Positions 11,018 to 23,300 of a DNA stretch of 64,000 bases are shown here, piece by piece (within the stretch, counting starts at the first letter, position 1; each line of letters starts with the position of its first letter). Made by a program: the position numbers and the translations under genes. Source of the stretch: Pagrus major (Eukaryota > Chordata > Actinopteri > Spariformes > Sparidae); assembly GCF_040436345.1 (NCBI RefSeq), contig NC_133221.1, positions 20,085,165 through 20,149,164 of the forward strand. Direction: 5' to 3'. Below the pieces are notes generated by a model. It had not been told where the DNA came from. It worked only from the letters and a program-made list of their open reading frames with translations, and searched no databases.

Positions 11018-14000
11018 CTAGTTTGATACTACTGTGTACATGTGAGCCGCAGGAAGCAGCCCTCTTTTCCTCAATGTTTTCTTCGGGAGCTGCTCGGAGG
11101 GAAGCTGACGGGGGAGAGAGCGACACCTACCGGCCTGGAGTGGAAGCACAAGCACGGACTGTGTTTGCTTTTCTACAATTTATTGGGATCTTACTGGAAA
11201 TATTGTGACATTATCATGAGTAAAAATGCTTGTTTTTACCTGAACGTGCTGCTAAAATACAACTGTTATTTTACATACCTGCAACATTTGAGTTTTTGCT
11301 ATTTCAATGTTGACTTCTACCACCCCAAATCAAGAGAGGTCACACATCTTGTCATTGTTCCACTGCATGGTGAGGCTCTGGTCTGATCAGTGTATCTGTT
11401 CAATGCAGTGAGACTGCAGACACAGCCTGATCTCCCCTGGAGTGTTGCACCAGGATGCTGGTGCCATGGGGGGGCAGTATTGACATTTGCAATCTGCAGC
11501 AACTGAACTACAGCATTCGCACCGTGTTGCGGGTATATATGGGAAGAATACACCAATCACATCATAGACAACATCTCTGTAAGGGCTATCTAAACCATAT
11601 GTGAAATCACAGCATTTTGCAGTTTTCAGTAATAAAGATACCACAGGTATAGAAAGCATACTAAAAGCCTTTCTTTTAGTGTCTTGTGTAAGAAGTTACG
11701 GTTGCCTAGTGCTGTGATTCAGTGGTCAATAGCATGTGAAGAGCCATCACTTAAGTATTGACACACCTGCTCATTATGGATGATCTGTGGTGTGTAGGGA
11801 GAAACCTTTCTTTTCTTCACTTCCCCTGCCTATTGATCTCTTCACAGGGTCCTCTCCCTCTTATTATCTTAAAAGCATCTCTGCAACACTGGCTCAATCA
11901 ATATTTCACAGCAGCTTTCCATGTCATTCCATTGTTTTTAGTGGAAGGTATCTTGACTTCAGCAGATACACGCACACATGAGCCCAAGAAATTAATCAGT
12001 GTTCTTTGCAAATGCTGCAGTACAAGCCGACTGCTTGATACATGTTATCTTTAGTGTCAAAACATTGGATTTTCTGTAAGGATAGTCCTTATTAAATAAT
12101 TGAACAATTAGTAAATGCAGCAAAAACTGTCGAAAATGTGTTCTTTATCCACTGAATAGGACATTACTGCTGCCATTTACTCTCATTTATATGCTTTTTC
12201 ATAATATTATGCATTTTATAGCTTTGATGGTGCCCCAAAGCACCACTCAAATTCCTCCTGCAGTAAAGACACTAAAACTGCTGATGCCGAAAATGACACC
12301 GTGCCACACATATAACTCAAAAAACAAGTCCAGGAGAGAAAATCCTCAGTGAATTGTTTTTATTAACTCCCTCATTTAGAAAACACAGATGCACCAAACG
12401 ATATCGTACATGCACAGCTTCAGCATATCAAGATCAGCTGATGACTTTTCAATGTGAAAACGTTTACTGCCACGATCTCACGGAGATCACCTGGACATCA
12501 AAAATACTGAGGAGTCACAACAGAAAGGCCAAGCGTTGTCACCCGGAGCTCTAATTGGATTTTCTTCATCAATCTCAATGGAATTACAAATTTTGGGTAA
12601 CTCGTTTATTTGTTTTCTGATCAATTCTGTCTTTTCTGATCTTGAAAGTAGCAAGAAAATTGTAAAGTTGTTCTGTTATAAAAAGACAAAAAGTACTAGT
12701 AGATAGTACAACTTGTATTATCTAATGTGCACTGGCTGACTACCCTGTAACAGGTAGTGTTTGTGTCACTGCACCAAAAGGCTGTGTGTGATAGCAGCTG
12801 CTAAGAAATGTTTCTCTCTGCTCATGTATTTTTCAGATTCTGGGGTTCGACTGAGAATTACAATTGGAAGTAGGACACCACAGTTTGGTCTCCCAGTAGG
12901 GGGGCATTGCTTCAAATCACAAGAAAACACATACAGCATGTACAGTATACTGTATGAAGGCAAGGGAGATCTTATCACACTGGCTTTTGAATGAGCCGAG
13001 ACTGGCTCTTAAATGTTAATTTAAAGCAACACTTGACCTTTGTGCAGAATTTTTAGAAGAAAAAAAAAAGAAACAATCAGGAACCATATCAAACATTAAA
13101 ACAAGAGAAAAATCAAAATCCAAACATCTCCACAGTACTGACACGTTACAAAACAAAGAGGTTGGCAATGCTTCTATGTACCCAAGACACACGTTCATAA
13201 ACTGTAATGTTGTCTTTTTTCCAGTTCAGCAGAATCAATAAATCAGCCAGAATGATGCATTTTTCCTGTGTAAACATTTGTTAGCTTAACAATGACATTC
13301 TGTGATGAGAGAATGTATACAGATATAACCACACGTAAAGCCACAAAAACAACATAACAGGATTCAAAGACTGCTTTCAGAAAGTAATTGACACTCATCG
13401 GGGAAGGAAAACCTTTTGTCTTCACATTTAATACAAACTGTATCCTGCGAGCTGCGCCTGACCTGGCCTTGGGATTCTGGAGCTTTTCTCCACTTGTTCC
13501 TTTGCACTGGCGATCCATGGTGATGTGAAAAATAAGAAATTCAACTCAAACTCGTTTATTTTCTACCTCCCATACTGACCTTGTATCAATGTTTCTGTTG
13601 CCAAAAACCCTGAACCGTGGTTAAGTACAAGAAATGAGTTCAAACTATTGTTTTTCCAAATAGCAGAATGGTTGAAAACAGTTGTCCATGACCCCGTGGG
13701 GTAAGGTAATAACCACACAAACAGACACACACCCTTGAATCTTCCTGGTGTCATCTTGATGGGATTGTCCTGATTTAGTCCTCCCTAAATCCTGATATAT
13801 TAGTCTTGAGCGGGTGTCATTAGTACCATTATTCCTATGCCCTTTCCCATAGAATCCCCTCAGGCCCGCTCTAATTTACTAAGATATTTTAATGTCTGTT
13901 AAATCACGGCACATATCAGGCTTTCCATTTGTCAAGTCAGACTGCTAAATAGGCCCTTGTGTCGGGCGCTGACACATTCGTGATCTATCCGCCCCTGCCA

Positions 14001-14319
14001 CTGTAGCACTATTGAAAGGTAGGATGAAGCAGGTCTGAATACCTGAGCAGGGGGGGTTTGCTGAAATACATAAATAAACAATGACAACACGTAACACATA
14101 AAAAAAGCCAATACAACTGACAAGAAAGGACAGATTCACAAAGTATTAAATCACAGCTGACCATACATTTTGCCAAATAATGTCTAAGCTGGTGGCTAGA
14201 TTTCAATTATCAGACTGGCACAATTGGCAGCACTTTAAGCCTCTCGTCTCGACTGTAATGGCTCATGATGCGTGTTGACTGGCACGACTACTCTGTGTTG
14301 CACAGATGGATGAAGACTA

Positions 14320-14475
14320 GGGCTGAATATAATGATTATTTCCAATTATTAGATCAGTCTAGGAAATGTCGGAAAATAGAGAGAAATGCATTATGCATAC
14401 ATTTCCCCCAAACGATAGATGCTGTTCTCTCGTTTTGCCTGTGCAACAGTCCAAAGCCCAAAGATATTATACCAT
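14320..14475 (+). mobile_element. hAT-like 'gggctgcaact' repeat fragment
   Basis: Starts 'agggctgaatataatgatta' and continues through 'gtcggaaaatagagagaaatg' to 'cagtccaaagcccaaagata', collinear with the copy at 22880-23190 but truncated and diverged. Confidence 0.6.
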
Positions 14476-14611
14476 GGCCACTGAGAATTCTGGACTCTGA
14501 TTGGCTGACAGGCGATCCAGTACAACTAGAAGAGTTGTAGAAGAGAAGAATCGAACCACTTTAGGCAGCACTGAACTAGACACAAACAGATTTGAAAAAT
14601 AAAAATCTTAA

Positions 14612-15056
14612 AGGGTAACTGCGCCATTTCTCCGCATTAAAGTGTGTTTAAAGGGCTGGGGGAGTACTACTGCATATCTGAAAAAAACAGTATAAAGCCT
14701 TTTGTGGCTCCAGAGGAAGCTGCATGTAATCTGATAAATTACCTCAAGCGAAGTCACTCAGTGGCTAGGCTGCATTGTGTGTAATGTAGGCACCATTTTA
14801 AAAACAAATAATCAAAATCAATACACCAGAACCAGAGATACCGGCCACTTTTTTCGACGCAGTCTCTTTCCTTTTCAAAATCTGGCTCCTACATTTCCCA
14901 CAATGCAATTTAGCCATTGAGTGACATCACTGGGGGCAATTTATCCGATTAAACGCAGCTTCCTCTGGAGCCACAAAAGGCTTTAAACTGCTATCATCCA
15001 CATATGCAGTAGACCTGTAAACACACTTTAATGTGTACATTTGGTGGAATTACCCT
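14612..15056. mobile_element. TTAA-flanked palindromic MITE, family A, copy 2
   Basis: 445 bp. Left terminus AGGGTAACTGCGCC follows TTAA (14608-14611); right terminus GGTGGAATTACCCT. The two halves are long inverted arms: 'ttttgtggctccagaggaag' on the left, 'cttcctctggagccacaaaa' on the right. The right flank TCAC has lost the TTAA. Confidence 0.85.
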
Positions 15057-16151
15057 TCACTCAAGGTGAGTTTTACATCTGGAGGTTAATTTCAGCCACA
15101 TTGCAACAGTTTTCTTCAGCAAATGGAGTTCACACAGTTGTGTGACTCACAGGAGGAAACTAAAATTGCTGATATAGCCGTGGAGGTTTGGAAGGTCTGG
15201 ATAAAGATAGTAAGCGAACCTTGAGCTGAGCTTTTTTTAGCTATTGTTCAAAAGGCCAGGCATGAATTTTTATGCTCACAAAGTATTAAACTGCTATTTT
15301 GTATATCTGTAACTGGACTGTGTTACTTCATGCAATCAGTCAAATTACTCTTGAAAGGAACGGTTTGCCATTTTTTGGAAATATGCTTGTTTGCTTTAAC
15401 ACTCTCATGTCTGTGGATTAACTGAGGAGCCACAGGCCCAGTTATGGTTGAAATTAACAAATTTCTATGGCGTGACCATATCAGAAGGCCACACCAGAAG
15501 GGGAAAGTGAAAAGCCAGCCTTCATAGCAAGGGGCGAGACCGGATAACTGTTTAGGTATGGGGATAACTGTGTATATTATCAGACAGTGTCTCCTCCAAG
15601 ACTTGTATACTTCTTCACTCATGTACATGCCTGGTCACTGAAGGGGTGGGATGGGTGTGATGTGCAGATTGTCATTTGAGGAAAGTTATAGAAATTGTCA
15701 AAAGCAGCTCCCACCTCCGATTGAGGTCAAAGCTGTTCAAAAATCCGCCACGCACTTCTGATGACATTCAACAAACAAGATACGACCTGAGCTTCACAGG
15801 TGCTGGTGGGCATGTTTGTTATCTTTGGACAGAGCAGCAGTTTCGCCTGCACCAAGACTACATCTTTTCTCATCTAACTTGGCACCAAAGCAAATAAGCA
15901 CACAGCAAATAAGATTATTCCTTTAAACATAGTTTACAAGTTTTTGATTCTACTGCAGCTGCATAACAAGACTTTAGTCTAAGGAGGATCTGTGAGCAGG
16001 TTAAAACTCAGAGCCCAGCCTTGTGAAACAAACTCCTTCTGACTATCATCTGTTTGGTGCTTAGCTACGTGTTGCCCAGCTACTGTGTATTTCATCTTAT
16101 TACTGTAAACAGTAGGGATAAAATTATTCTAGGTAGCTGAATGACAGTTCA

Positions 16152-16157
16152 TTTATT
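16152..16157 (-). promoter_or_regulatory. Candidate cntn3 poly(A) signal (AATAAA)
   Basis: First minus-strand AATAAA after the cntn3 stop, about 1.07 kb downstream. Further AATAAA copies occur at 13555-13560 and 12605-12610, so the true cleavage site is open. Confidence 0.35.
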
Positions 16158-17229
16158 TTGAATGCATATAGCAGTTTTTTGGCATGTGGCCATGGTATAA
16201 AGGGGATAATAACCTTGAGTTGGATTGTGTGGCAGCAAATGGATTGCAATCAAACCTACACCTTGTTTGGAACGTTTGGCATTTTCACCTTGAAGAATGA
16301 CAGAAATGAGATGCTGTACATTATTTTTTGTCACCTGACTGAATGTTTCAGCATTAGTTTGGAAGGAAATACAGCTGTACTACTCTCCCACTACTGCTGT
16401 ATACAGGCAGATATGAACTCTGTGAATGCAGAGAAAACCCATCAATCAGTCGGCTTTTACAATAACTGGTCTGAGGCATTAAAACCTGTAGGAGCCCTCA
16501 TGGTACATTCAGCTCTCAACAATCAAATGATAAAAGGTAATTGGCTATCACTGGCACTGTGAGCTGTTTTATGAGTTTCATCTGGGACACAACCAACTTT
16601 TAATGGAGCACGAAAAGATGAAGGTGGCTGCAGTATGCTCTGAAAGTATCACTGACTAGTGTCTATAAGTGACGGCGTTACAAGAATCTCCAAAGGCACG
16701 GGCACGGGTGAATGAACATGTTCCGACTCGCCAATTCAGATGTGGAGAAGAAAAGTGAAAATCTCCAAAAATACAAAACATGACTTCTCATCACGGCCCT
16801 CCGCAAGGTACACTGAGACCTTAAGTAGTAAGAAACTGTGAGGAATAAAATGTTGAGGAAAGCATGTAGCTATCTTAGCAATAACAACAAGAAGGCTGAA
16901 ACTACTTTGGCACATGAATGGAAGTAAGGCATCTGTATCATTCGAAAAAAGAGTTGAAATGGAGCATTGTTCCCAACCAGGCAGAAATGTCAAAACAGAC
17001 CTACGTAAAAGGAAAAAAAAAGAAAAGCTCAAGCATTTACCGTTAATTAAGTGTCTGGCAGCACGCTCCACCCCTGTGCTGCCTCATACCTGCAAACTAA
17101 CACTGCAAAATAGTATGTGGTCACCTCCAAAACTGAGAGGAACAAAAAAAAAAAAACAAAACTCAGCAACTTTCACAAATTTAAGAAAAAAATACCAAGA
17201 AGAAGGTTGAAAAAGAGTTTGTCATTGTG

Positions 17230-17327
17230 TCACGACGTTGACCTGAATGTTGATATTGCGATGGCGAGGAGCAGGGAGAGGGGGGAGACGTCCACGCTCC
17301 AGGCTCGCGAGCCGCGGGCACTCATAC
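17230..17327 (-). CDS. cntn3: cntn3 coding exon 22 (GPI-attachment signal, stop)
   Basis: Residues 993-1024 and TGA at 17230-17232. Reads [11 protein letters not shown], then a hydrophobic [10 protein letters not shown] core and a short polar tail STFRSTS. The small residues G998/S999 are plausible anchor sites, placed as in contactin-3 (SMDARGS). Acceptor TTCCAG; phase fits exon 21 exactly. The polar tail after the hydrophobic core is longer than usual for GPI signals. Confidence 0.82.
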
Positions 17328-20300
17328 CTGGAACACACAATACAAAGACAGACTGATGTTAAAACGGCTGGAGGAAGCACACAGTCTTATCTCTTCATTT
17401 ATTTTTTTCAACCGAGAACAGATCAGCGAAACATTCCAGACGAAAGTGAAAAAAGTCTTTCAAACCAGACGCAATAACTTTGCTGAAATGGAAAACATCA
17501 TTCACACTGGAACCATGTTCATTACTGTTGTTATTTTTCATTGTGTGTATTGTGATATTTTAGAATGTGTTTTTTAACCAACCTCTGAAGCCGAAGGCAA
17601 ATTTCCACATTTGTGGACAATAAAAATGATTATTAATGCCATACCATTTCTAAGTGGTATTATTGTTGCTGATTGCTTTCTTTTCTCCTCAGAGTCGCAA
17701 ATACTAACAAACCTGCCAGTCAGCCTTCATTTCCATGAGATTTCGTGCAGTGGTGAACAAAATCTAGTAAAAAAAAGTAAGATTTATAGGGAACCAAACA
17801 AAATCCCCATGGGGTCATTATTCTACAGCCACTCACAGGTCGTGATTGTTACTCTAAAGGCTCAATTATGCTCAACTTTAGAACTGCATATGGACACGGA
17901 CGGAGCCTTCTGTCCATACTCATTTCGTTCATATTTCTGCCAGTTTTCTGAAAGCTTACGGATACAGACCAACAGAGCAGTACCTCCGGTAGTCGTGGGG
18001 GCCAGTGCGGCCAATAGTTCAAGCGAGACAAGACCACAGGACAAGAGGAAGAAGTTTTAAAATGGGGCAACTTTTTGAAGAGAGGTTCTGCGAGTTGGTG
18101 AGAACGTATGATGTTACTTTGGCTGGGCACAGAGACAACCAGTTACCGCAGAACAGCTGGACGGGAATTGAATGTGAGTCAGAGGGTGCTGAACGAAAAG
18201 TGGAGGTCCCAGCGAGACCAGGTTGACTCTGAGCGGCGGCCTTAAGTGGTTGTATTGCTAAACCGCCATGGCATCCTGAAAGACGCATGGAAGTATGTGG
18301 GCAGTGACGGTTATATTGTTAAACGTATAAAGTTTTATACATCAAGGGAGCATAAATGAGCCTTTAGTGACGTTACGGAAAAAGGATCCCTGTTAAGCAC
18401 GGGATGACTTACACATTTCGTGTCACAATTATCCTGGCTGGCAGAACAATGTGATTCACAATATTAACCCATTAATTATCGAAATATGCTCTTCTTAAAT
18501 CTTATAATGGCACTAAAACATTGTTGAATACATTTAAATAAAAAACAAATATTTTTAATTGCTTCACAGATTGTACATCTTTTCTTTTTAGTGAACACGC
18601 TTTTTGGAGAAAAACAAAAAATCTTAAATAAGATAATCATAAATCATAAGGTCCACCTGCATAAAGGAAAGATAAATAAATGGTGGGCACCTCATCCTCC
18701 TGTCATTCTTTCGCTTGGAATCCATCCACACATCCGATTTAAAAACATTTTGTGGGGGATACAATGGGAAAACCAAGCCTTCTGTCATGGTAACAGGCTT
18801 AGGATTTTGGAATGACTGGCTCCCAGGAAATCATATATAAGCCTGTCCGTTATTGAGCAGTAATGTTATCATCATAAAACACACTTCTTTCATTCATTTG
18901 AATTCCCCTTTAAATTAAAAAAAAAAAACATAAAACATGCATGCTGAAGCTTAACAGGGGTTTTTAAAATGCGGTAAAAACTAAATCATGTCCTGCCTTA
19001 TGACTGCGAACGCATATATAAAACATAGATATATTAAGGGAGCTGTGTGTAAAGGGACCAGGAGCCTGATGCAGTTTGCTCTCATCGCTAGTTTCTCATA
19101 TGTGATTTAAGCGACTCAATTAACTCTTATGGATCGCTGAGTATTTTCGTGTAATGACATAATATACATATAAAAAACCCTTTCCTGGATAAAACATATA
19201 TCTTCCTGAACATCATCTGCACATCTGATGATTTAGAGCCACTAGCTTCCACAAACACAGCGCTCTGTTTGGCCTGCTAATGTCTTCAGCCCACATCTTT
19301 CTCTTTGCAGTATCCAAAGGATCGCTGTGAAAAAAAAAAAAAGGTCTATTTTTCAAATGAAATTTCAAAGACAAGCCAGCGAGGAATTCTATCTCTCTCA
19401 ACTGCTGTTTTCAGGGATTCAACACAGAATATCAACAATGCAAATTAGCATTTAGAGCAGAAGACGAGCCCCCCGGAGTCCCACAGGACAGTAATAGCAC
19501 CTAGTAAAAGAGGAAGTCAACCCCTGCGACAGAGATGGATTGTGCTGCATATTTCAGCAAAAATGTAAGAGCTGGAAGAAGCCGAACGGGGGTGGCTGGG
19601 GACGCGAGTAATGGTGAGTCAACGGAGGACAAACTGTCCCTGTCAGGTTTAAGAAGTGCTAAGTGACTTCATTTACAAGAGTGGGCAAATAACACAAAAT
19701 AGAAGTTGTGAGAGACCGGGGGTCCTGCTGAATCTATATGTCGAATGTTACCGTTCTGTTGTGTTTCTCTACAACATGGTGGGATCAGCGTTTTTCAGTG
19801 ATACTGTTGAAGACTGAAAAAGTCCTACATTTCTTGCAGCCATTCTGTTGTGCAGGAACGAGCCAGACTCAAATTATTCCTTGAGCACATATCCACTACA
19901 ACATAAGCAGCGTCTATTAATGCCACAGTGAGATAACGTTAGCTAACTGCAGCTAAGTCCTAATGTTAAATAAGCATATCAGTTTGCTGACATCACGTCT
20001 GTGTTACTGGGCAGTTGGCTCAGTCAACTTGCGCCAGATTTGCTAGCAAGCCGTGCCACAGCAGCAAAAACAGCTCCAAAATAATGAACGAATGAGCCTA
20101 GTTTCCGTCTAACGTTGGCTGCGTGAATGTGTTAAGTAACGTCAGTTTGCTAGCTTCAAAGCTTGTGAGTGAAACATGCAGGGCTCTTGGCAATTAAAAT
20201 TGTAACTTGTCTGGGACAAGTAAACTTTTTGGCCAGACGGGTGAATTGCTTGAAAAACCTTGTTGGCTAAGTTTAAAGACAGCAACTTGCTGTCGAACAA

Positions 20301-23300
20301 TAACTAGACTAAAACTAATGAAGAAAAAATTTGATTAAATTAATAAGCATTTTTTGTCTGAAGACTAAAACTAAATCTAAAATAGCTGCCAACATTAACA
20401 CCGAACCTGAGAGAGCTTCCCTACTTGGTGGTTTCATATGGGATCCAAGGCAAACGTCAGTTCGCTAGCTTCGAAGCTTGTGAGTGAAACATACAGGGCT
20501 TGACAATTAAACGTTATAACTTGTCCAGGACAACTTTTTGGTTAGACAAGTAAAAGGCTTATATTGTCCTATCGTTCGAAGGAAACATATAGGGAAAAAC
20601 CATGTTGGCTAAGTTTAAAGAGAGAAAAGCAAAATTTGGTAGCAAGCCATGTCTCCATAGCCTGGCTGGAGGACAGCTTTCCCGCAAAAACAAAAAAGGC
20701 AAAATAATGAATAAATGAGAGCAGCTTCCAGGCTAACGTTATGTGTTTGCTAACATCAGCTTGAGAGCTTCAAAGCTGGTGAGTGAAACATGCAGGCCTT
20801 GACAATGACCAGTATGACTAGTCCGGGACAATTAAACCTTTTGGTCATACAATTCAAATGCTTTCTTTTGTCCTAACTAAAACAAATTTTTGTCTAAAGA
20901 CTAAGACTAAATCTAAAATAGCTTCAAAAATGAACACCGATCCAGAGCGAGCTTACTTAGTTGGTGGATTTGTATGGGATCCGAGGCCGGGCCCAGCCCT
21001 CCTTCGCTCAGCGTCTGAATGTGGATGATGTAGTCGTCCTCTTCCTCGGGGAGGGTCAGCTCTGCTGTTGAATTGGCTGTTGTGAGTGTGTTTACCTCTT
21101 TGTGTCTCTGTCTTCTGTATGACAGCTGAACGGGGGAGAGAAACAAGCCGGGTGACACTCTGTAAACATGCATTCTTACAGCCTGACAGCTACCACGCAG
21201 GTAAGGTCCACGCTGAGTGTGTGAAGCTTACGGTGATGTTTAACTCACTTGGTAGCCGGTAACTTCTGACTCTGATTCCATTGCCACCACAGGTTCCCAG
21301 TAAAGAGACAAGTGAGAGCCAATTAGGGTCCATTCGACATTCAGCGGCGGTTGGGTCGGTGCTGCATGATATAAAAATAATTCATTGTCAGCACAGAAAC
21401 ATGTTAATGTCACATCATTATCCAAGAATTACCATATTTCTCTTATGCGATACTTCCAAGAATGAGATTAGATGTACTTTCTCTTGCTTTTTAGGGACAG
21501 CTAAGAATAGACTTCCCACCTCTGAATTACAATCAGCGTGGATACAAACACAAACACTTGAGCAGCAAGGCGCCTTCGGGTGCCGCAACGTACGTGGCTT
21601 TTTTGTGGTCACGTTGATGGCAGGGAGGAAGGGGCCGGTGCCTGCTGTGTTGAAAGCGCTGACCGTCAGGAAATACTGCGTGTTTCCTGCCAAGCCGCTC
21701 ACTGTGACCGAGGTCTGGTTCCAAGGCACTCTAACCTTCCCCATGGTCTCCGGTTTGGTGTCATCCTCCCAGTAAACCACCTGTTTAAGACGGAGAGCAG
21801 GTCAGTGAACCGTGATACGTGGCGTTGGAATGCGTACGACGGCAGAATGCATTTTCCATCACATACAGCACAACGATGCGTTTGTAGCTGTTTTTGATGT
21901 CGGGAGAGATATGTGATGTTGTTAAATGATCGCCGCGGGGTGTATCATCTGCTTCTGCCTCTGATTCCAGCAGGATATTTGATCTGACATTACAAAGCTT
22001 TTGTTGATGCACCTTTACAACTCTGAGGAATGTTTCGACATTGTTCAAATACCGCTGAAAGAGCGGCACAGTAGTAAAGATATTGGTTAATCTACTGTTT
22101 TTCTGAGTGTTTTATAAATAATTGCATCTTTATAATGTCAAAAATAATGAAGTATGCCCACTATAATTTCCCAAAACTTGAGGTGACGCCATCTAAATGA
22201 TGACTAGCACCGGAAAACACAAAGGTAATTTCATTTACAATCATGTAGCAATAAGCAGCAAATGCTCTCATGTGAGAAGCTCGAACCAGTTTTGCATTTT
22301 TGCCTGATGACTGAAACGATGATTCAATTATCAGAATTAACAATCAAGATGCTTTCATGGCGTGACCGGGGGATTTATTGTTCGATTGTTTCAGCACTAC
22401 AATACATCATTAAATGTAGCGTCACACAGCCTGCAAAAATGATTTCCCCCCTAATGAAAATCTTTCTCATCTTGATATGGATTTAAATGAAAATATTACA
22501 CATCAAATACCAACTAAAGTTACCAATTATATAATAAGTGACCATTTTGCATAAACTGAAAATAAATGAACCCAAACTGACATCCACCCCACACCCGTCC
22601 TCTTCCCTACCATCTTTATTCAATGTTAGCTGGTGTTGACGTCGCTGAGGAAGCTCAGATATGAAATGGCACAAAAGCTTATTTTCCTGGATGGAATTAT
22701 TGAAAGAGCTTTGATTTTATTGAGAATAATATCAACATCTCACATTAAAGCACTTTGATCGCCCTTATTATTCAGTCTGAATTATGCAGGTGAGGCAATC
22801 AGGCTGTCCCAGATCTGAAGGTAAAATAGTAATTCAATCTACTGCGCTGGGTTTAAAATGTAATAGGCCTAGTTGAATACAGGGCTGCAACTGACGGTTA
22901 TTTTCCATTAATCTGCTGATTATTTTCCCAATTCACTGACTAATCAATTATGTTCAATAATTCATGTGAAAAATGTTCATCCCAGAGCCCAAAGTGACGT
23001 CTTCATATTGCTTCTTTTGTTCAGTCAACAGTCCAAATCCAAAACACTCTTTATTTACAATAATACATGTCACAGTCAACCAGCAATTTTTTTATATTTC
23101 GGCTTGAACGAGAAACATTTATCAAAATTGTTGGCTACTAATTTTCTTTTGAACCAACTAATAGATGAATCGTCTAATTGTTGCAGCTGGTGTCAAATAT
23201 TCTTATTTATTTAGTGAAAAAAGACTAAAGAGTGATCAAAAGTGAAACTTAAAGGGTAATTCCACCATTTTCACAGATAAAAGTGTGTTTGCAGGTCTTG

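Larger units (their letters stand above)
11018..17229. other. Intergenic region between cntn3 and exosc10
   Basis: 6.2 kb separating two same-strand genes. The high-coordinate part probably contains the cntn3 3'UTR and the low-coordinate end the exosc10 promoter and 5'UTR. It holds a family A MITE (14612-15056) and a hAT-like fragment (14320-14475). Reading frames here (for example plus 11042-11386 and 16158-16562) lack recognisable domains. Confidence 0.65.
17328..20956 (-). other. cntn3 intron 21
   Basis: 3.6 kb last intron. Contains a PIF/Harbinger-like relic (17854-18367) and a tandem triplication (about 20038-20955) that touches exon 21. The stretch 18368-20037 shows no gene or nameable repeat. 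Confidence 0.7.

Noticed and set aside
10981..11386. Plus-strand open frames at the exosc10 5' end
   Set aside because: No recognisable domain and overlapping exon 1 in antisense. A divergent transcript is possible but unsupported.
16158..16562. 134-codon plus-strand frame in the intergenic region
   Set aside because: No family resemblance, no flanking splice structure, composition like surrounding non-coding DNA.
17611..18060. 149-codon plus-strand frame
   Set aside because: Runs from unrelated intron sequence into the Harbinger-like relic. Its reading has no domain; the MADF signal is in other frames further on.
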